From Lachnospiraceae bacterium (GTDB lineage Bacteria; Bacillota_A; Clostridia; Lachnospirales; Lachnospiraceae): DNA of 64,000 bases. Position numbers and translations under genes: made by a program. A model generated the notes under the pieces. That model made no database searches. It was not told where the DNA came from and worked only from the letters and a program-made list of their open reading frames with translations. Shown here one piece after another: positions 1 to 8,030 of the stretch (positions are counted from its first letter, which is position 1; each line of letters starts with the position of its first letter). The DNA is taken from the NCBI GenBank assembly GCA_017620345.1, contig JAFZQP010000111.1:13646-77645 (forward strand). The letters are read 5' to 3'.

Positions 1-56
1 ATCTCTTCGGCCTTTGCACTTTTTCCGCTGCCCTGTCCGCCTATGACTGCGATCAT
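1..56 (-). CDS. cobU: CobU, adenosylcobinamide kinase / guanylyltransferase (5' end only)
   Basis: Only the first 18 codons are inside the window; the rest lies before position 1. They read MIAVIGGQGSGKSAKAEE, a P-loop (GGQGSGKS) right at the N-terminus, as in CobU/CobP. That enzyme phosphorylates adenosylcobinamide and transfers GMP to it in the nucleotide-loop assembly of cobalamin. The ATG overlaps the TGA of cobT (ATGA), so it is the next gene of the same operon. The name rests on the P-loop plus the cobQ-cobT context; the fragment alone could be another P-loop protein. Confidence 0.75.
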   Translation of the reverse strand, partial: MIAVIGGQGSGKSAKAEE

Positions 57-1135
57 ACGGAAAACCTCTCGTATCTTGCGATATCCGTTTCTTCAAAACG
101 GGTTCCCCCGTTATAAAGTGACATTATCATATCGATCAACGGAAACAGCATAACTGCTCCGGTTCCTTCGCCCAGCGCCATATCCGCATCTATGACAGGA
201 AAGAGGCCCATCATATCAAGCGCCCTGCTGCACGCCTCTCTTCCTCTGTGTGATGCGATCATATAGTCTCTGCATCCGGGCACGATCATGTCAGCGGCAA
301 GTGCGGAAACCGCGCTTATCGCACCGTCGATCACAACGGGTATATGGTATAAGGCTCCCCCTATGAAAAGCCCGGCAAGACCCGCGATATCAAGCCCCCC
401 TACAGCGGACAGTGCAGATAATGCATAGTCTCTTCCGGGTTCTGATACCGGTCGGTCAAGTCCATGGATCTTAAGGGAGCGTTCTATCACATTGATCTTT
501 CTCTTAAGTCCGTCATCTGACAGACCCGCTCCTCTTCCCGTAACATCCTCGGGATCTTCTCCGGTCAGTGCACAGAAAAGCGCCGCCGATGTCGTTGTAT
601 TTCCGATCCCCATCTCACCCGTTGCAATGATGCCGGTCCCGATATCACTGCAATACTTAGCCATATCAATTCCGGCTCCTATTGCATCAAGACACATTTT
701 TTGCGTCATCGCAGCCTCTACCGCGATATTTCCCGTCCCCCCTGCTATCCTGCGGTCAACGAGTCCGGAGATCTTTTCATCCGAATCTATCCCTATATCC
801 ACCGGGATTATCCTGACCGGATATCCCGCTGTCATGGTACAGACTGTACTTGCGCTTTCTGCCATGAGTTTTGCAACGGATGCCGTGACCGCACTGTCCG
901 ACTGGGATACTCCTTCTCTGACCACCCCGTTATCGGCGCACATTATCACAAGGGATTTTTGCGAAACATCCGGTTTTATTGTTCCCTGTATCGCAGCTAT
1001 CCTGCATATCATATCCTCAAAGCGCCCGAGACCGTCGACAGGCTTAGCCAGGCTGTCAAAGAATTCCTTAGCGTTCTTGTATACATCCCCGGAAGGCTTT
1101 TGTATTTTTATATCAAACAGTTCATTTTCCGTCAT
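53..1135 (-). CDS. cobT: CobT, nicotinate-nucleotide--dimethylbenzimidazole phosphoribosyltransferase
   Basis: Makes alpha-ribazole phosphate from nicotinate mononucleotide and a lower-ligand base for the cobalamin nucleotide loop; cytoplasmic. The 360-residue product matches the usual CobT length (about 350). It carries the family motif GIGNTT and the C-terminal EGTGAV, whose Glu (about residue 323) corresponds to the catalytic base of the family. I chose the ATG at 1135, which overlaps the last 14 bases of cobQ; an in-frame start at 1174 would add 13 residues with no family similarity and a deeper overlap. Lies between cobQ and cobU, so the operon performs the late steps of B12 assembly. 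Lower-base specificity cannot be read from sequence. Confidence 0.95.
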   Translation of the reverse strand: MTENELFDIKIQKPSGDVYKNAKEFFDSLAKPVDGLGRFEDMICRIAAIQGTIKPDVSQKSLVIMCADNGVVREGVSQSDSAVTASVAKLMAESASTVCTMTAGYPVRIIPVDIGIDSDEKISGLVDRRIAGGTGNIAVEAAMTQKMCLDAIGAGIDMAKYCSDIGTGIIATGEMGIGNTTTSAALFCALTGEDPEDVTGRGAGLSDDGLKRKINVIERSLKIHGLDRPVSEPGRDYALSALSAVGGLDIAGLAGLFIGGALYHIPVVIDGAISAVSALAADMIVPGCRDYMIASHRGREACSRALDMMGLFPVIDADMALGEGTGAVMLFPLIDMIMSLYNGGTRFEETDIARYERFSV

Positions 1136-2591
1136 GGCATATCCTGTATATTCTGCGCATGTCGATATTGTCACGTATCAGATCGGCAAGGCGGTCATAT
1201 TGCTGCTGTTTGTACGTATCCATGTCGATGATCCGCGATGTATCTATATTTTTCCCCGATGCCTTGCAAATACACCCTACAACGGCACATGCCATTTCCC
1301 GGTTGTCAAACAGACCGTGCACATATGTACCGTATATGTTTTTCCTGCAATATCCACTGCCTGATGTAAACTCCGAAAGCTCCTCACACGCTGCAGTCCT
1401 TCCCATGTGTATCTCATAGCCCTTTACCGGGCACCCTTTTGTGCCGGACAATATGCCGGTCGGATCGGATACGATACCTTCATATACAGACTGTGTCTTC
1501 GTATCCTCCAGCACCGTTTCGACAGGAAGCAGTCCAAGGCCTTGAACACTCCCGCCGCTTTCCGTATTATCCGGATCGGATATCGATCTTCCGAGCATCT
1601 GATATCCGCCGCATATACCGATTATGGCCGTTCCGAGATCTGCCTCTTCTTTTATCCTGTCGGAAAATCGCGTATCATCCAGCCATCTCATATCCTCAAC
1701 GGTATTCTTCGTTCCGGGTATAACGATCAGATCAGGGGTACCTATATCCGAAGGCGCAGAAACGAACCTTACCGATATGTCCCGGACCTGATCGAATACA
1801 GCAAGATCCGTGTAGTTTGAAATATGCGGCAGCCTGATGACCGCTATATCAACGGACATTCTTTTTCTTACGCCAAACCTTTCCGTCAGCGAATCCTCTT
1901 CATCAATGTTGATATCCGCATAGGGAACCGTTCCAAGAACAGGACAGTTTGCGCGTTGCTCGAGCATCTCTATACCCGGACGGAGAAGCTTTTCATCACC
2001 CCTGAACTTATTGATTATAAGTCCCTTTATACGTTTCCTTTCGCTTTCTTCAAGAAGATCGAGTGTGCCGATCAGTTGTGCGAACACACCACCCCTGTCT
2101 ATATCGCCTACGAGCAGTACCTGCGCATCCGTCATTTCGGCAAGACCCATGTTGACTATATCATTTTCCTTAAGGTTGATCTCCGCCGGAGATCCCGCAC
2201 CTTCTATGACAACTATATCATACCTGCTGTTCAGCCTGTCAAAAGCATCGTTTATCACCGGGATCAGTCCGGTCTTGTATTTAAAGTATTCCGAGGCGCT
2301 CATGTTTCCTACGGCTTTTCCCATCACTACAACCTGAGAGCCGCTGTTCGACACAGGTTTCAGCAGTATCGGGTTCATGCAGACATCGGGACTGATCCCG
2401 CAGCACTCGGCCTGAACGACCTGGGCTCTTCCCATCTCAAGACCGTCTGCGGTGACATATGAATTATTCGACATATTCTGGGACTTGAACGGGGCAACCC
2501 TGTACCCGTCCTGTGCAAACACCCTGCACAGTCCGGCAGCGATCAGGCTTTTTCCCACGTTCGACATAGTGCCCACTATCATCAGAACCAT
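1122..2591 (-). CDS. cobQ: CobQ/CbiP, cobyric acid synthase
   Basis: Amidates four carboxylates of adenosyl-cobyrinic acid a,c-diamide, using ATP and glutamine, to give cobyric acid. The 489-residue product has the N-terminal dethiobiotin-synthetase-like domain with P-loop GTMSNVGKS (residues 7-15). A C-terminal class I glutamine amidotransferase domain has the nucleophile Cys327 in GICGGYQ and a catalytic His around 425 (YVHGLF). The ATG overlaps the end of the upstream ABC ATPase gene by 10 bases, so translation is likely coupled. With cobT and cobU downstream, the operon turns an incoming or partly built corrinoid into complete cobalamin. Full length, no defect seen. Confidence 0.95.
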   Translation of the reverse strand: MVLMIVGTMSNVGKSLIAAGLCRVFAQDGYRVAPFKSQNMSNNSYVTADGLEMGRAQVVQAECCGISPDVCMNPILLKPVSNSGSQVVVMGKAVGNMSASEYFKYKTGLIPVINDAFDRLNSRYDIVVIEGAGSPAEINLKENDIVNMGLAEMTDAQVLLVGDIDRGGVFAQLIGTLDLLEESERKRIKGLIINKFRGDEKLLRPGIEMLEQRANCPVLGTVPYADINIDEEDSLTERFGVRKRMSVDIAVIRLPHISNYTDLAVFDQVRDISVRFVSAPSDIGTPDLIVIPGTKNTVEDMRWLDDTRFSDRIKEEADLGTAIIGICGGYQMLGRSISDPDNTESGGSVQGLGLLPVETVLEDTKTQSVYEGIVSDPTGILSGTKGCPVKGYEIHMGRTAACEELSEFTSGSGYCRKNIYGTYVHGLFDNREMACAVVGCICKASGKNIDTSRIIDMDTYKQQQYDRLADLIRDNIDMRRIYRICHDGK

Positions 2592-3367
2592 GGCCTGTTA
2601 CCTATCATATCCATGTTCATATCCCCGAGCCTGTACAGCTTTCTTATGAACCCTTCCTCAAATACTTCCCGTGGCGAGCCTATACGCATTACCTGTCCGT
2701 CTCCTACCGCCACGACCACATCAGCCAGTCTCATTGCCACCTCGGGCTCATGGATCGACATCAGTACCGCAACACCTTTATCTGTTGCAAGCTTTCTTAT
2801 CCTGGTCAGGATATCTATCTTATATCTTATATCAAGATAGGAAGTCGGCTCATCAAGTACCAGGACTTTCGGTTCCTGACATATGGATCTTGCCAGCAGC
2901 ACCCGCTGTCTCTGTCCGTCACTGATGTTCGTGAACAGTTTTTCGGCTATATCCTCTGTTTCGGTAAACGCTATCGCCTCATTCACCTTCATGTGATCTT
3001 CGTCAGAGAGCCTTCCGAACATTCCGGTATACGGATATCTTCCGCTTTCTATAACCCGCCTGCATGTCATCAGTTCCGGACGGATCGATTCCGTCATGAC
3101 CATGGACAGCTTCGATGCGATCTCTTTAATATGCATGTCATCCCTGTCCTTATCGCCTATCATGACAACTCCGGCCCGTGCAGGGAGCTGTCCTGTCACG
3201 GTCTTAAGAAGTGTTGATTTTCCGCTTCCGTTCGGACCTATGAGTGCCACGATATTACCGGCCTTAACACTTACCGTAATATTCTTTACTATATCTTTGT
3301 CGTATCCGATCGTCAGATCTTTTGTACGAAGGTCATCCACTTGCCGTTCCTCATCATTTATGTTCAT
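2582..3367 (-). CDS. ABC transporter ATP-binding protein, FecE/BtuD-like (corrinoid or iron-complex uptake)
   Basis: ATPase of an importer of the siderophore/heme/cobalamin family. A 261-residue protein with Walker A GPNGSGKS (44-51), signature SDGQRQ (149-154) in place of the canonical LSGGQ, and Walker B VLVLDEPT (about 168-175). Its ATG overlaps the permease stop (ATGA). The gene order chelatase, binding protein, permease, ATPase, then cobQ-cobT-cobU, all under one cobalamin riboswitch, points to corrinoid, cobalt-tetrapyrrole or a related metal complex as cargo. The exact ligand is inferred from context only. Confidence 0.9.
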   Translation of the reverse strand: MNINDEERQVDDLRTKDLTIGYDKDIVKNITVSVKAGNIVALIGPNGSGKSTLLKTVTGQLPARAGVVMIGDKDRDDMHIKEIASKLSMVMTESIRPELMTCRRVIESGRYPYTGMFGRLSDEDHMKVNEAIAFTETEDIAEKLFTNISDGQRQRVLLARSICQEPKVLVLDEPTSYLDIRYKIDILTRIRKLATDKGVAVLMSIHEPEVAMRLADVVVAVGDGQVMRIGSPREVFEEGFIRKLYRLGDMNMDMIGNRPWF

Positions 3368-4362
3368 CTTCTTCGCCTTATCATAACAGCGATCACGACA
3401 GGTACAAGAAGTACCGCAGTCACCGAGCTGATCGACACTTCTGTCGGTGCGAAAAGTGTCCGTGCAAGGCAGTCACACATAAGTGTTATAAGAGCTCCTG
3501 TCATAAAACACCCCGGTATCATCACAGATGGTTCACTTGTCTTTGTCATTGCCTTGAACAGATGCGGTACAGCGATACCTACAAATGATATCGGTCCGGC
3601 AAAAGCCGTAACTGTCGCTGCCAGTCCGCTTGAAATAAGTATGAGCGCCACACGCAGCAATCTGATATTGACCCCCGCGCCCGCTGCATAAGCTTCCCCA
3701 AGTCTGTATGCGCCTATCGGCTTTATGATCATCACCGCTGCCACAACGCACATTCCGACGATCACCGTCATTATCGTAACATCCGATGCGGAAGTTCCCG
3801 AAAGGCTTCCCATTGACCAGTTATGAAGGTTAACTATATTTGAATCATCGGCAAAAGTCACTACAAGATCAGTTATCGCAGAACATATATATCCTGTCAT
3901 TATCCCGCAGACCACAAGGATCCCCATGCTCCTTGCCCGAAATGAGATCACAAGAACAAAGCCCATTGACAAAAGAGCACCTATAAAAGCTGCAGCCACC
4001 AGAAGGAGCGATCCGGGCCTTACCTGTCTTGACATCAGGAATATGAGTGCGATCGCTACCACAAGCTTAGCCCCGGAAGATATTCCCAGAACGAACGGGC
4101 CTACTATCGGATTATCAAAAAAAGTCTGAAGCATATACCCCGACAGGGCAAGCGCTCCTCCAAGTACAATGGCGGCCGCGATCCTCGGTAGCCTGATGGT
4201 TCGGACAACCTCGGCTTCCATCGATTCGATATTCTTTCCGAGAAGGATGTTTACGACATCACTTCCTGTAATCTTAACCGTTCCCGTTATGATGTTGATA
4301 TATGTCATCGCTGCAAGCGCCGCTATCACGACGGCAAACGAGATCCAACACCTTCTGTTCAT
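3364..4362 (-). CDS. FecCD/BtuC-family ABC transporter permease
   Basis: Membrane channel of the same importer. The 332-residue, very hydrophobic protein starts with a membrane segment (after MNRRC) and has the length and layout of BtuC/FecD permeases, which have ten membrane helices. It contains the family-type stretch GGALALSGYMLQ (about 58-69) and a GISSGAKL-like segment (about 94-101). A ribosome site AAGG lies 8 bases before the ATG. The start is 5 bases after the binding-protein gene, and its end overlaps the ATPase gene. Only one permease gene is present, so a homodimer is expected, as in BtuCD. Confidence 0.93.
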   Translation of the reverse strand: MNRRCWISFAVVIAALAAMTYINIITGTVKITGSDVVNILLGKNIESMEAEVVRTIRLPRIAAAIVLGGALALSGYMLQTFFDNPIVGPFVLGISSGAKLVVAIALIFLMSRQVRPGSLLLVAAAFIGALLSMGFVLVISFRARSMGILVVCGIMTGYICSAITDLVVTFADDSNIVNLHNWSMGSLSGTSASDVTIMTVIVGMCVVAAVMIIKPIGAYRLGEAYAAGAGVNIRLLRVALILISSGLAATVTAFAGPISFVGIAVPHLFKAMTKTSEPSVMIPGCFMTGALITLMCDCLARTLFAPTEVSISSVTAVLLVPVVIAVMIRRRR

Positions 4363-4366
4363 ATAC

Positions 4367-5911
4367 TTACCTTAATCTTGTCAAAAACGTGCATTCATCG
4401 CTGTCTTTGGCTATCTTCGTGATATCTGTGATAAAATCAGCCATTCCCGTGGTTTTCTGAAAGAAATCACTTGTAAGACAGTATACCCTTCCTTCTCTTA
4501 CTGCGGAAAAATCCGCAAATATATGATTTTTCGCTATAAGATCTTCCACCGTGGATAATTCTCCGTCTATCGTACTGTTGTATATAAGTATATCAGCATC
4601 TCTTGCTTCGGCATAAAAATCCTCTGCCTGCATATTGAAAGTTCCGGACGCTCCTTCATCCGATCCGTTTCCGGATGCCGGCAGATATCTGCATCCTGCC
4701 ATTCTTATCATCTTTGCTATATAATCGTTGGGACGGCGTGTATTTATCATTCCCGCAGCCGATACCGAAAAGAACGCAATACTCCTGTCTGTTGCTGCTT
4801 CAGCTGTCACAGACTCGATCCTTGCGGATTCTTTTTCGTAAAGATCTTTTGCCTCCTCTTCCTTACCGAACAGTGTACCATATAATTTGATCCACTCAAG
4901 ACGGCCTAAAGGGTCGCTTTCGTAGCTCGATGTCTCAACGATCACCGGGATACCGAGTTCTTCAAGCTTTTCCTTGACCTCCGGGTTATGGAAGATCATA
5001 GTATTTTCGATCGCAAGATCACATCCGTGTGAAAGGATCAGCTCATAATCGGGAGCCCTGTATTTTCCTGCATAGAGCATCTTTCCACTGCTCATGCGTT
5101 CTCTCGGTCCGTCAAGAAACCATCTGTCCTTTGTCAAAGCGCAAAATCCGATATCATCAAGCGCGCCGACAGCTGATACAAGGTCCATGGCAGAAGTCGA
5201 AACGAGGTACGTTTTATCAACAGGCATATTGATAATGGTGACGTTATCCTCAATGTCTGACGGGACATCCATACCTTCGGGAACAAGCAGGTAATCACCC
5301 ACGCCGTATATGCTGATATACTTATACATGCCATATTCCCGGATATCAAATCCCGTCGCATGAACGAGCTCCAGCCTGCCGGTCTGCGCAGTCCCACCGA
5401 TCTTTGACGGCGCGGTATCACTTCTTATGCCGAACAGTCTTTCCTGCTCCGTATCATCTGTATCGGCTGTCCCATCTTCCGTATCCGTATCATCCGTGTT
5501 CCATATGATCTTATACTCGATCTCATGGGGCTGACTCATGGCAAGCGTATCGCCGATGAATTCAAACGGCTCGTCAAAACTCTCCACCGGGACCGTAAAC
5601 GTTGACGGTCCTCCGGGATTTTCATTTTCATACTTCCTGCCGCCGGCTATGATATAGTCATAATTCTCGCTGCTCCATATGAGCGTGGCATACGCTGTCC
5701 CGTCCTTATATGTGATCTTCACCGGAGACTCTACATGTGCCTTTCCCGATCCACCTTTGAACGTTATGTCAACCTCTTCGGGCGCTTGACCGACAGGTAA
5801 AGTAACCTCCTGCACCGCGCAGGAGGTTACAAAAAAGCAACATATCAGCAATAAAACCGTTATCGCAGTTTGCTTCAGAATATCAAGGTGTGACTTTAAC
5901 CTTGTGATCAT
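4367..5911 (-). CDS. ABC transporter substrate-binding lipoprotein with extra N-terminal domain
   Basis: A 514-residue surface lipoprotein: signal peptide, then a lipobox with Cys31 (FVTSC). An extra beta-rich domain follows at about 46-137, then a linker rich in Asp/Thr/Glu, then a helical-backbone-type binding-protein fold (residues about 170-510) of the kind that captures siderophores, heme or corrinoids. The extra domain resembles the C-terminal domain of the neighbouring chelatase; shared features are a K-x-G core, a V-P-V-x-x-x-D-E-x-F motif and a closing I-x-x-T ... Y-x-h segment. The gene overlaps the end of the chelatase gene by 29 bases. The ligand is inferred from the operon (cobalt-tetrapyrrole or corrinoid). 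Confidence 0.88.
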   Translation of the reverse strand: MITRLKSHLDILKQTAITVLLLICCFFVTSCAVQEVTLPVGQAPEEVDITFKGGSGKAHVESPVKITYKDGTAYATLIWSSENYDYIIAGGRKYENENPGGPSTFTVPVESFDEPFEFIGDTLAMSQPHEIEYKIIWNTDDTDTEDGTADTDDTEQERLFGIRSDTAPSKIGGTAQTGRLELVHATGFDIREYGMYKYISIYGVGDYLLVPEGMDVPSDIEDNVTIINMPVDKTYLVSTSAMDLVSAVGALDDIGFCALTKDRWFLDGPRERMSSGKMLYAGKYRAPDYELILSHGCDLAIENTMIFHNPEVKEKLEELGIPVIVETSSYESDPLGRLEWIKLYGTLFGKEEEAKDLYEKESARIESVTAEAATDRSIAFFSVSAAGMINTRRPNDYIAKMIRMAGCRYLPASGNGSDEGASGTFNMQAEDFYAEARDADILIYNSTIDGELSTVEDLIAKNHIFADFSAVREGRVYCLTSDFFQKTTGMADFITDITKIAKDSDECTFLTRLR

Positions 5912-7499
5912 ACCACTTACCCTTTGTTCCTATAAGAGCCAGGTCGAATTCCTCGTCAAGCACCGGTACGGGCACATCGAAGCCATATACCTCTTCGGTT
6001 GTTCCGTCAGGATACTCCACCTTGTCGACTGTTGGCTCAAGAAGCTTTGCTCCGTCTTTCTGCGCATCCTCTGCCGTTCCGGGGAACAGATTGACTATAT
6101 TCTTTGATGCAAGACTGATGTGGATCGTCATATCACCATCCTTAACAGTCAGTTCACCTTTTCCGTCCTTTGCTTCGTTTACCTTGAACATTGAACTGTC
6201 GGTAGAAAACTTTGCCTCATATGTTCCATCCGAAAGTTCCGATCCGGCAGATGATGAAGATTTCTCAACACCTCCGCCACCCTCAATGGCATCAGCCGTA
6301 TGTGCAACATACAGATCCTGAACCGCCTTTATACGTCCCAGACCCGCTATCTGGCAGTCAACACTGTCAAATGCTCCGGATGCCATGAACATGCTCTTCC
6401 AGCTGTCATCGTCATCGCCGGCCATATCATTGTTGGCGTGATCTCCCGCAACGACCATCAGCGGGCGCAGGATCACTTTCTTATACCCGGCAGCCTTAAC
6501 GTTTTCTATAACGTTCTCACATTCCGTCTCTTCAGGCTCTCCTTCAACCGTTCCGATGAACACGTTTTTGTAACCGAGATCCTTCATCTGGGTTGCCATC
6601 TGACTGTAGCTGACCTTTGCCGTATGAGCGGTTCCGTGACCCATGAGAACAAACGCGGCCCCGGCCTTGTCAGCATCATCAGGTGAATCAAATCCTGCAT
6701 CTTTTACGGCAGCAGCTACGACCGCTTCCGCAACTGTCTTCTTGTCGTCATTGATCACACTCGCATCAGATCCGACCTCGCCGAGCAGGGGTTCGGCAAT
6801 GGCCACGCTTTCGAATTTGTCTGCATAAGCATCGACTGCTTCCTTCAGTTCATCATATTCGGCACCATGCATCAGATGTGTAGGCTGTATGAGCAGATTT
6901 TTAACATTATTTGCAACTGCTCTCTCAAGCGCCTGATCCATGTTATCGATCTTCTCGCCGTCACGGGACTGAACGTGATTGATGATCGTCTGTGCCGTAA
7001 ATGCCCTCCTGACAGCCCAGTCAGGGTACGCAGACGCGATAGCCTTTTCGACACCGCTTATGTCCTGTGCTCTCGAATCGTTGAAAGATGTACCGAAACT
7101 TACCACCAGTATCTCATTCTCACCGATATCATCGCCGTTGAGCGGATCATCTGCCGATGCATCTCCGGTATCTCTGCCAAAATAATCAGGGTCTGCATTT
7201 TCTCCCTCAACAAGTGCCTTCTGAGCATCAGTAAGCTCATCCCAGGCGTTTTTTGCAGCCAGACAGAGGGCATCCGTTTCATCGGTCCGCTCCTGCACAT
7301 AGATCGCATCTATCAATGCTGCGACAACATCGGCTTTTTCCTGATCATCCACCTCTTCGCTTTCCTGCTCTGCAGCCTCTGCATCTTCCTGTCCGTCCGA
7401 TCCGCCCGGGGTAACGTTCACACCAACGGTTGCGCACCCGGCAAGAACTGATGCCGCAAGCATTCCGACAAGCAGGATACTTAATGATCTTTTTTTCAT
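5883..7499 (-). CDS. cbiK: CbiK-type sirohydrochlorin cobaltochelatase, secreted lipoprotein
   Basis: Type II chelatase that inserts Co2+ (or another metal) into sirohydrochlorin-like tetrapyrroles. I chose the ATG at 7499, preceded by AAAAGGAGG; it gives a clean lipoprotein signal with Cys22 (VLAGC). The 538-residue product has four parts: an acidic linker (27-55), a short helical segment (about 55-100), the CbiK domain (about 128-405), and an extra C-terminal domain (about 423-538). The CbiK domain has candidate metal ligands His208/His211 (PTHLMHG), His288 (MGHGTAH) and His354 (GDHAN). The C-terminal domain resembles the N-terminal domain of the downstream binding protein. Ordinary CbiK is cytosolic and about 260 residues. 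The predicted location outside the membrane and the double-domain layout suggest it loads or handles a tetrapyrrole at the surface before import. First gene after the cobalamin riboswitch. Confidence 0.88.
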   Translation of the reverse strand: MKKRSLSILLVGMLAASVLAGCATVGVNVTPGGSDGQEDAEAAEQESEEVDDQEKADVVAALIDAIYVQERTDETDALCLAAKNAWDELTDAQKALVEGENADPDYFGRDTGDASADDPLNGDDIGENEILVVSFGTSFNDSRAQDISGVEKAIASAYPDWAVRRAFTAQTIINHVQSRDGEKIDNMDQALERAVANNVKNLLIQPTHLMHGAEYDELKEAVDAYADKFESVAIAEPLLGEVGSDASVINDDKKTVAEAVVAAAVKDAGFDSPDDADKAGAAFVLMGHGTAHTAKVSYSQMATQMKDLGYKNVFIGTVEGEPEETECENVIENVKAAGYKKVILRPLMVVAGDHANNDMAGDDDDSWKSMFMASGAFDSVDCQIAGLGRIKAVQDLYVAHTADAIEGGGGVEKSSSSAGSELSDGTYEAKFSTDSSMFKVNEAKDGKGELTVKDGDMTIHISLASKNIVNLFPGTAEDAQKDGAKLLEPTVDKVEYPDGTTEEVYGFDVPVPVLDEEFDLALIGTKGKWYDHKVKVTP

Positions 7500-7548
7500 A
7501 ATGATATTGTTCCTCCTTTTTTTCCGGCTTCGTATATCCGAAGCCATA

Positions 7549-7580
7549 TAAAAAACTCATCTTACGCAAGTAAAATGAGT
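7549..7580 (-). terminator. Intrinsic terminator in the cobalamin riboswitch leader
   Basis: On the minus strand an 11-bp stem (ACTCATTTTAC with GTAAGATGAGT, one G-T pair, loop TTGC) is followed directly by six T. It lies between the B12 box and the cbiK ribosome site, so it is the likely expression platform: transcription stops when cobalamin binds. A second hairpin at 7526-7545 (GGCTTCG with CGAAGCC) sits right before the Shine-Dalgarno and could also affect initiation. Confidence 0.8.
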
Positions 7581-7680
7581 CCTGACCAAATACGGATATT
7601 TGTATACCAAAACAACAGGAACCGGTGTTCCCGATGTGATGTATCAGACCAGTTACTCGTGGTTGCTACATTATAAGAAA

Positions 7681-7960
7681 TAGGTCGGTCTCCTGGCTTG
7701 CGGATCGACATGTGACGCAATACCTTCCCGGGTTACTTGAGAGCCACGCCATTCAAATTCCACTTCGTGGAGGCGTGGCCTTCGTGATGCAAAGTTTTCA
7801 CAGAAAACTTTACACCACCTACCCCAGTGGCTTCCTCCTGCGGAGGATACTTGCGGCACACTTCCCGCTTACAGTGACGAGTTCGCACAGGACTTACACC
7901 TGTTTCCCTATTATGCTGCACGAAGGTTTCCCGTCATGGTATACCTTCTGCAGCCACCGT
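7681..7960 (-). promoter_or_regulatory. Cobalamin (B12) riboswitch
   Basis: Read on the minus strand, the leader has the hallmarks of the cobalamin aptamer. These are the GGTGTAAGTCC core with surrounding GGGAA (about 7882-7912), CACTGT followed by GCGGGAAG (about 7861-7878), and the B12 box AGCCAGGAGACCGACC (7683-7698). It precedes a B12 synthesis and uptake operon, as expected. At about 280 nt it is longer than most. The extra length is two peripheral stems: one at about 7784-7818 of roughly 16 bp, and one at about 7742-7779 with an 8-bp outer stem and an inner hairpin capped by a C-GAA-G triloop. An intrinsic terminator follows. Confidence 0.92.
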
Positions 7961-7988
7961 ATTCCTGTAATATTCAGTTCAATTACAA

Positions 7989-8017
7989 ATATTATCACAG
8001 CACGGCCTTAAGTGCAA
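7989..8017 (-). promoter_or_regulatory. Putative sigma-A promoter of the cobalamin operon
   Basis: Minus strand: TTGCAC (8012-8017), 17-bp spacer, TAATAT (7989-7994). The alternative reading TGTGATAAT (7991-7999) is a good extended -10 box. Either places the start about 20-30 bases before the riboswitch. The -35 lies in the loop of a hairpin that follows the MATE gene. Confidence 0.45.
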
Positions 8018-8026
8018 ATAAGGCCG
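8003..8026 (-). terminator. Hairpin after the MATE gene, no T-tract
   Basis: Perfect 8-bp stem (CGGCCTTA with TAAGGCCG, 8-base loop) five bases after the MATE stop codon. No run of T follows on either strand, so it may be an mRNA 3'-end stabiliser or weak terminator rather than a classical intrinsic terminator. It overlaps the presumed -35 region of the cobalamin operon promoter. Confidence 0.35.
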
Positions 8027-8030
8027 GTTC

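Noticed and set aside
492..1364. 290-residue plus-strand open frame opposite cobT/cobQ
   Set aside because: Lies wholly antisense to two clear cobalamin genes, has no recognisable domain and no ribosome site; it is a shadow frame caused by codon bias.
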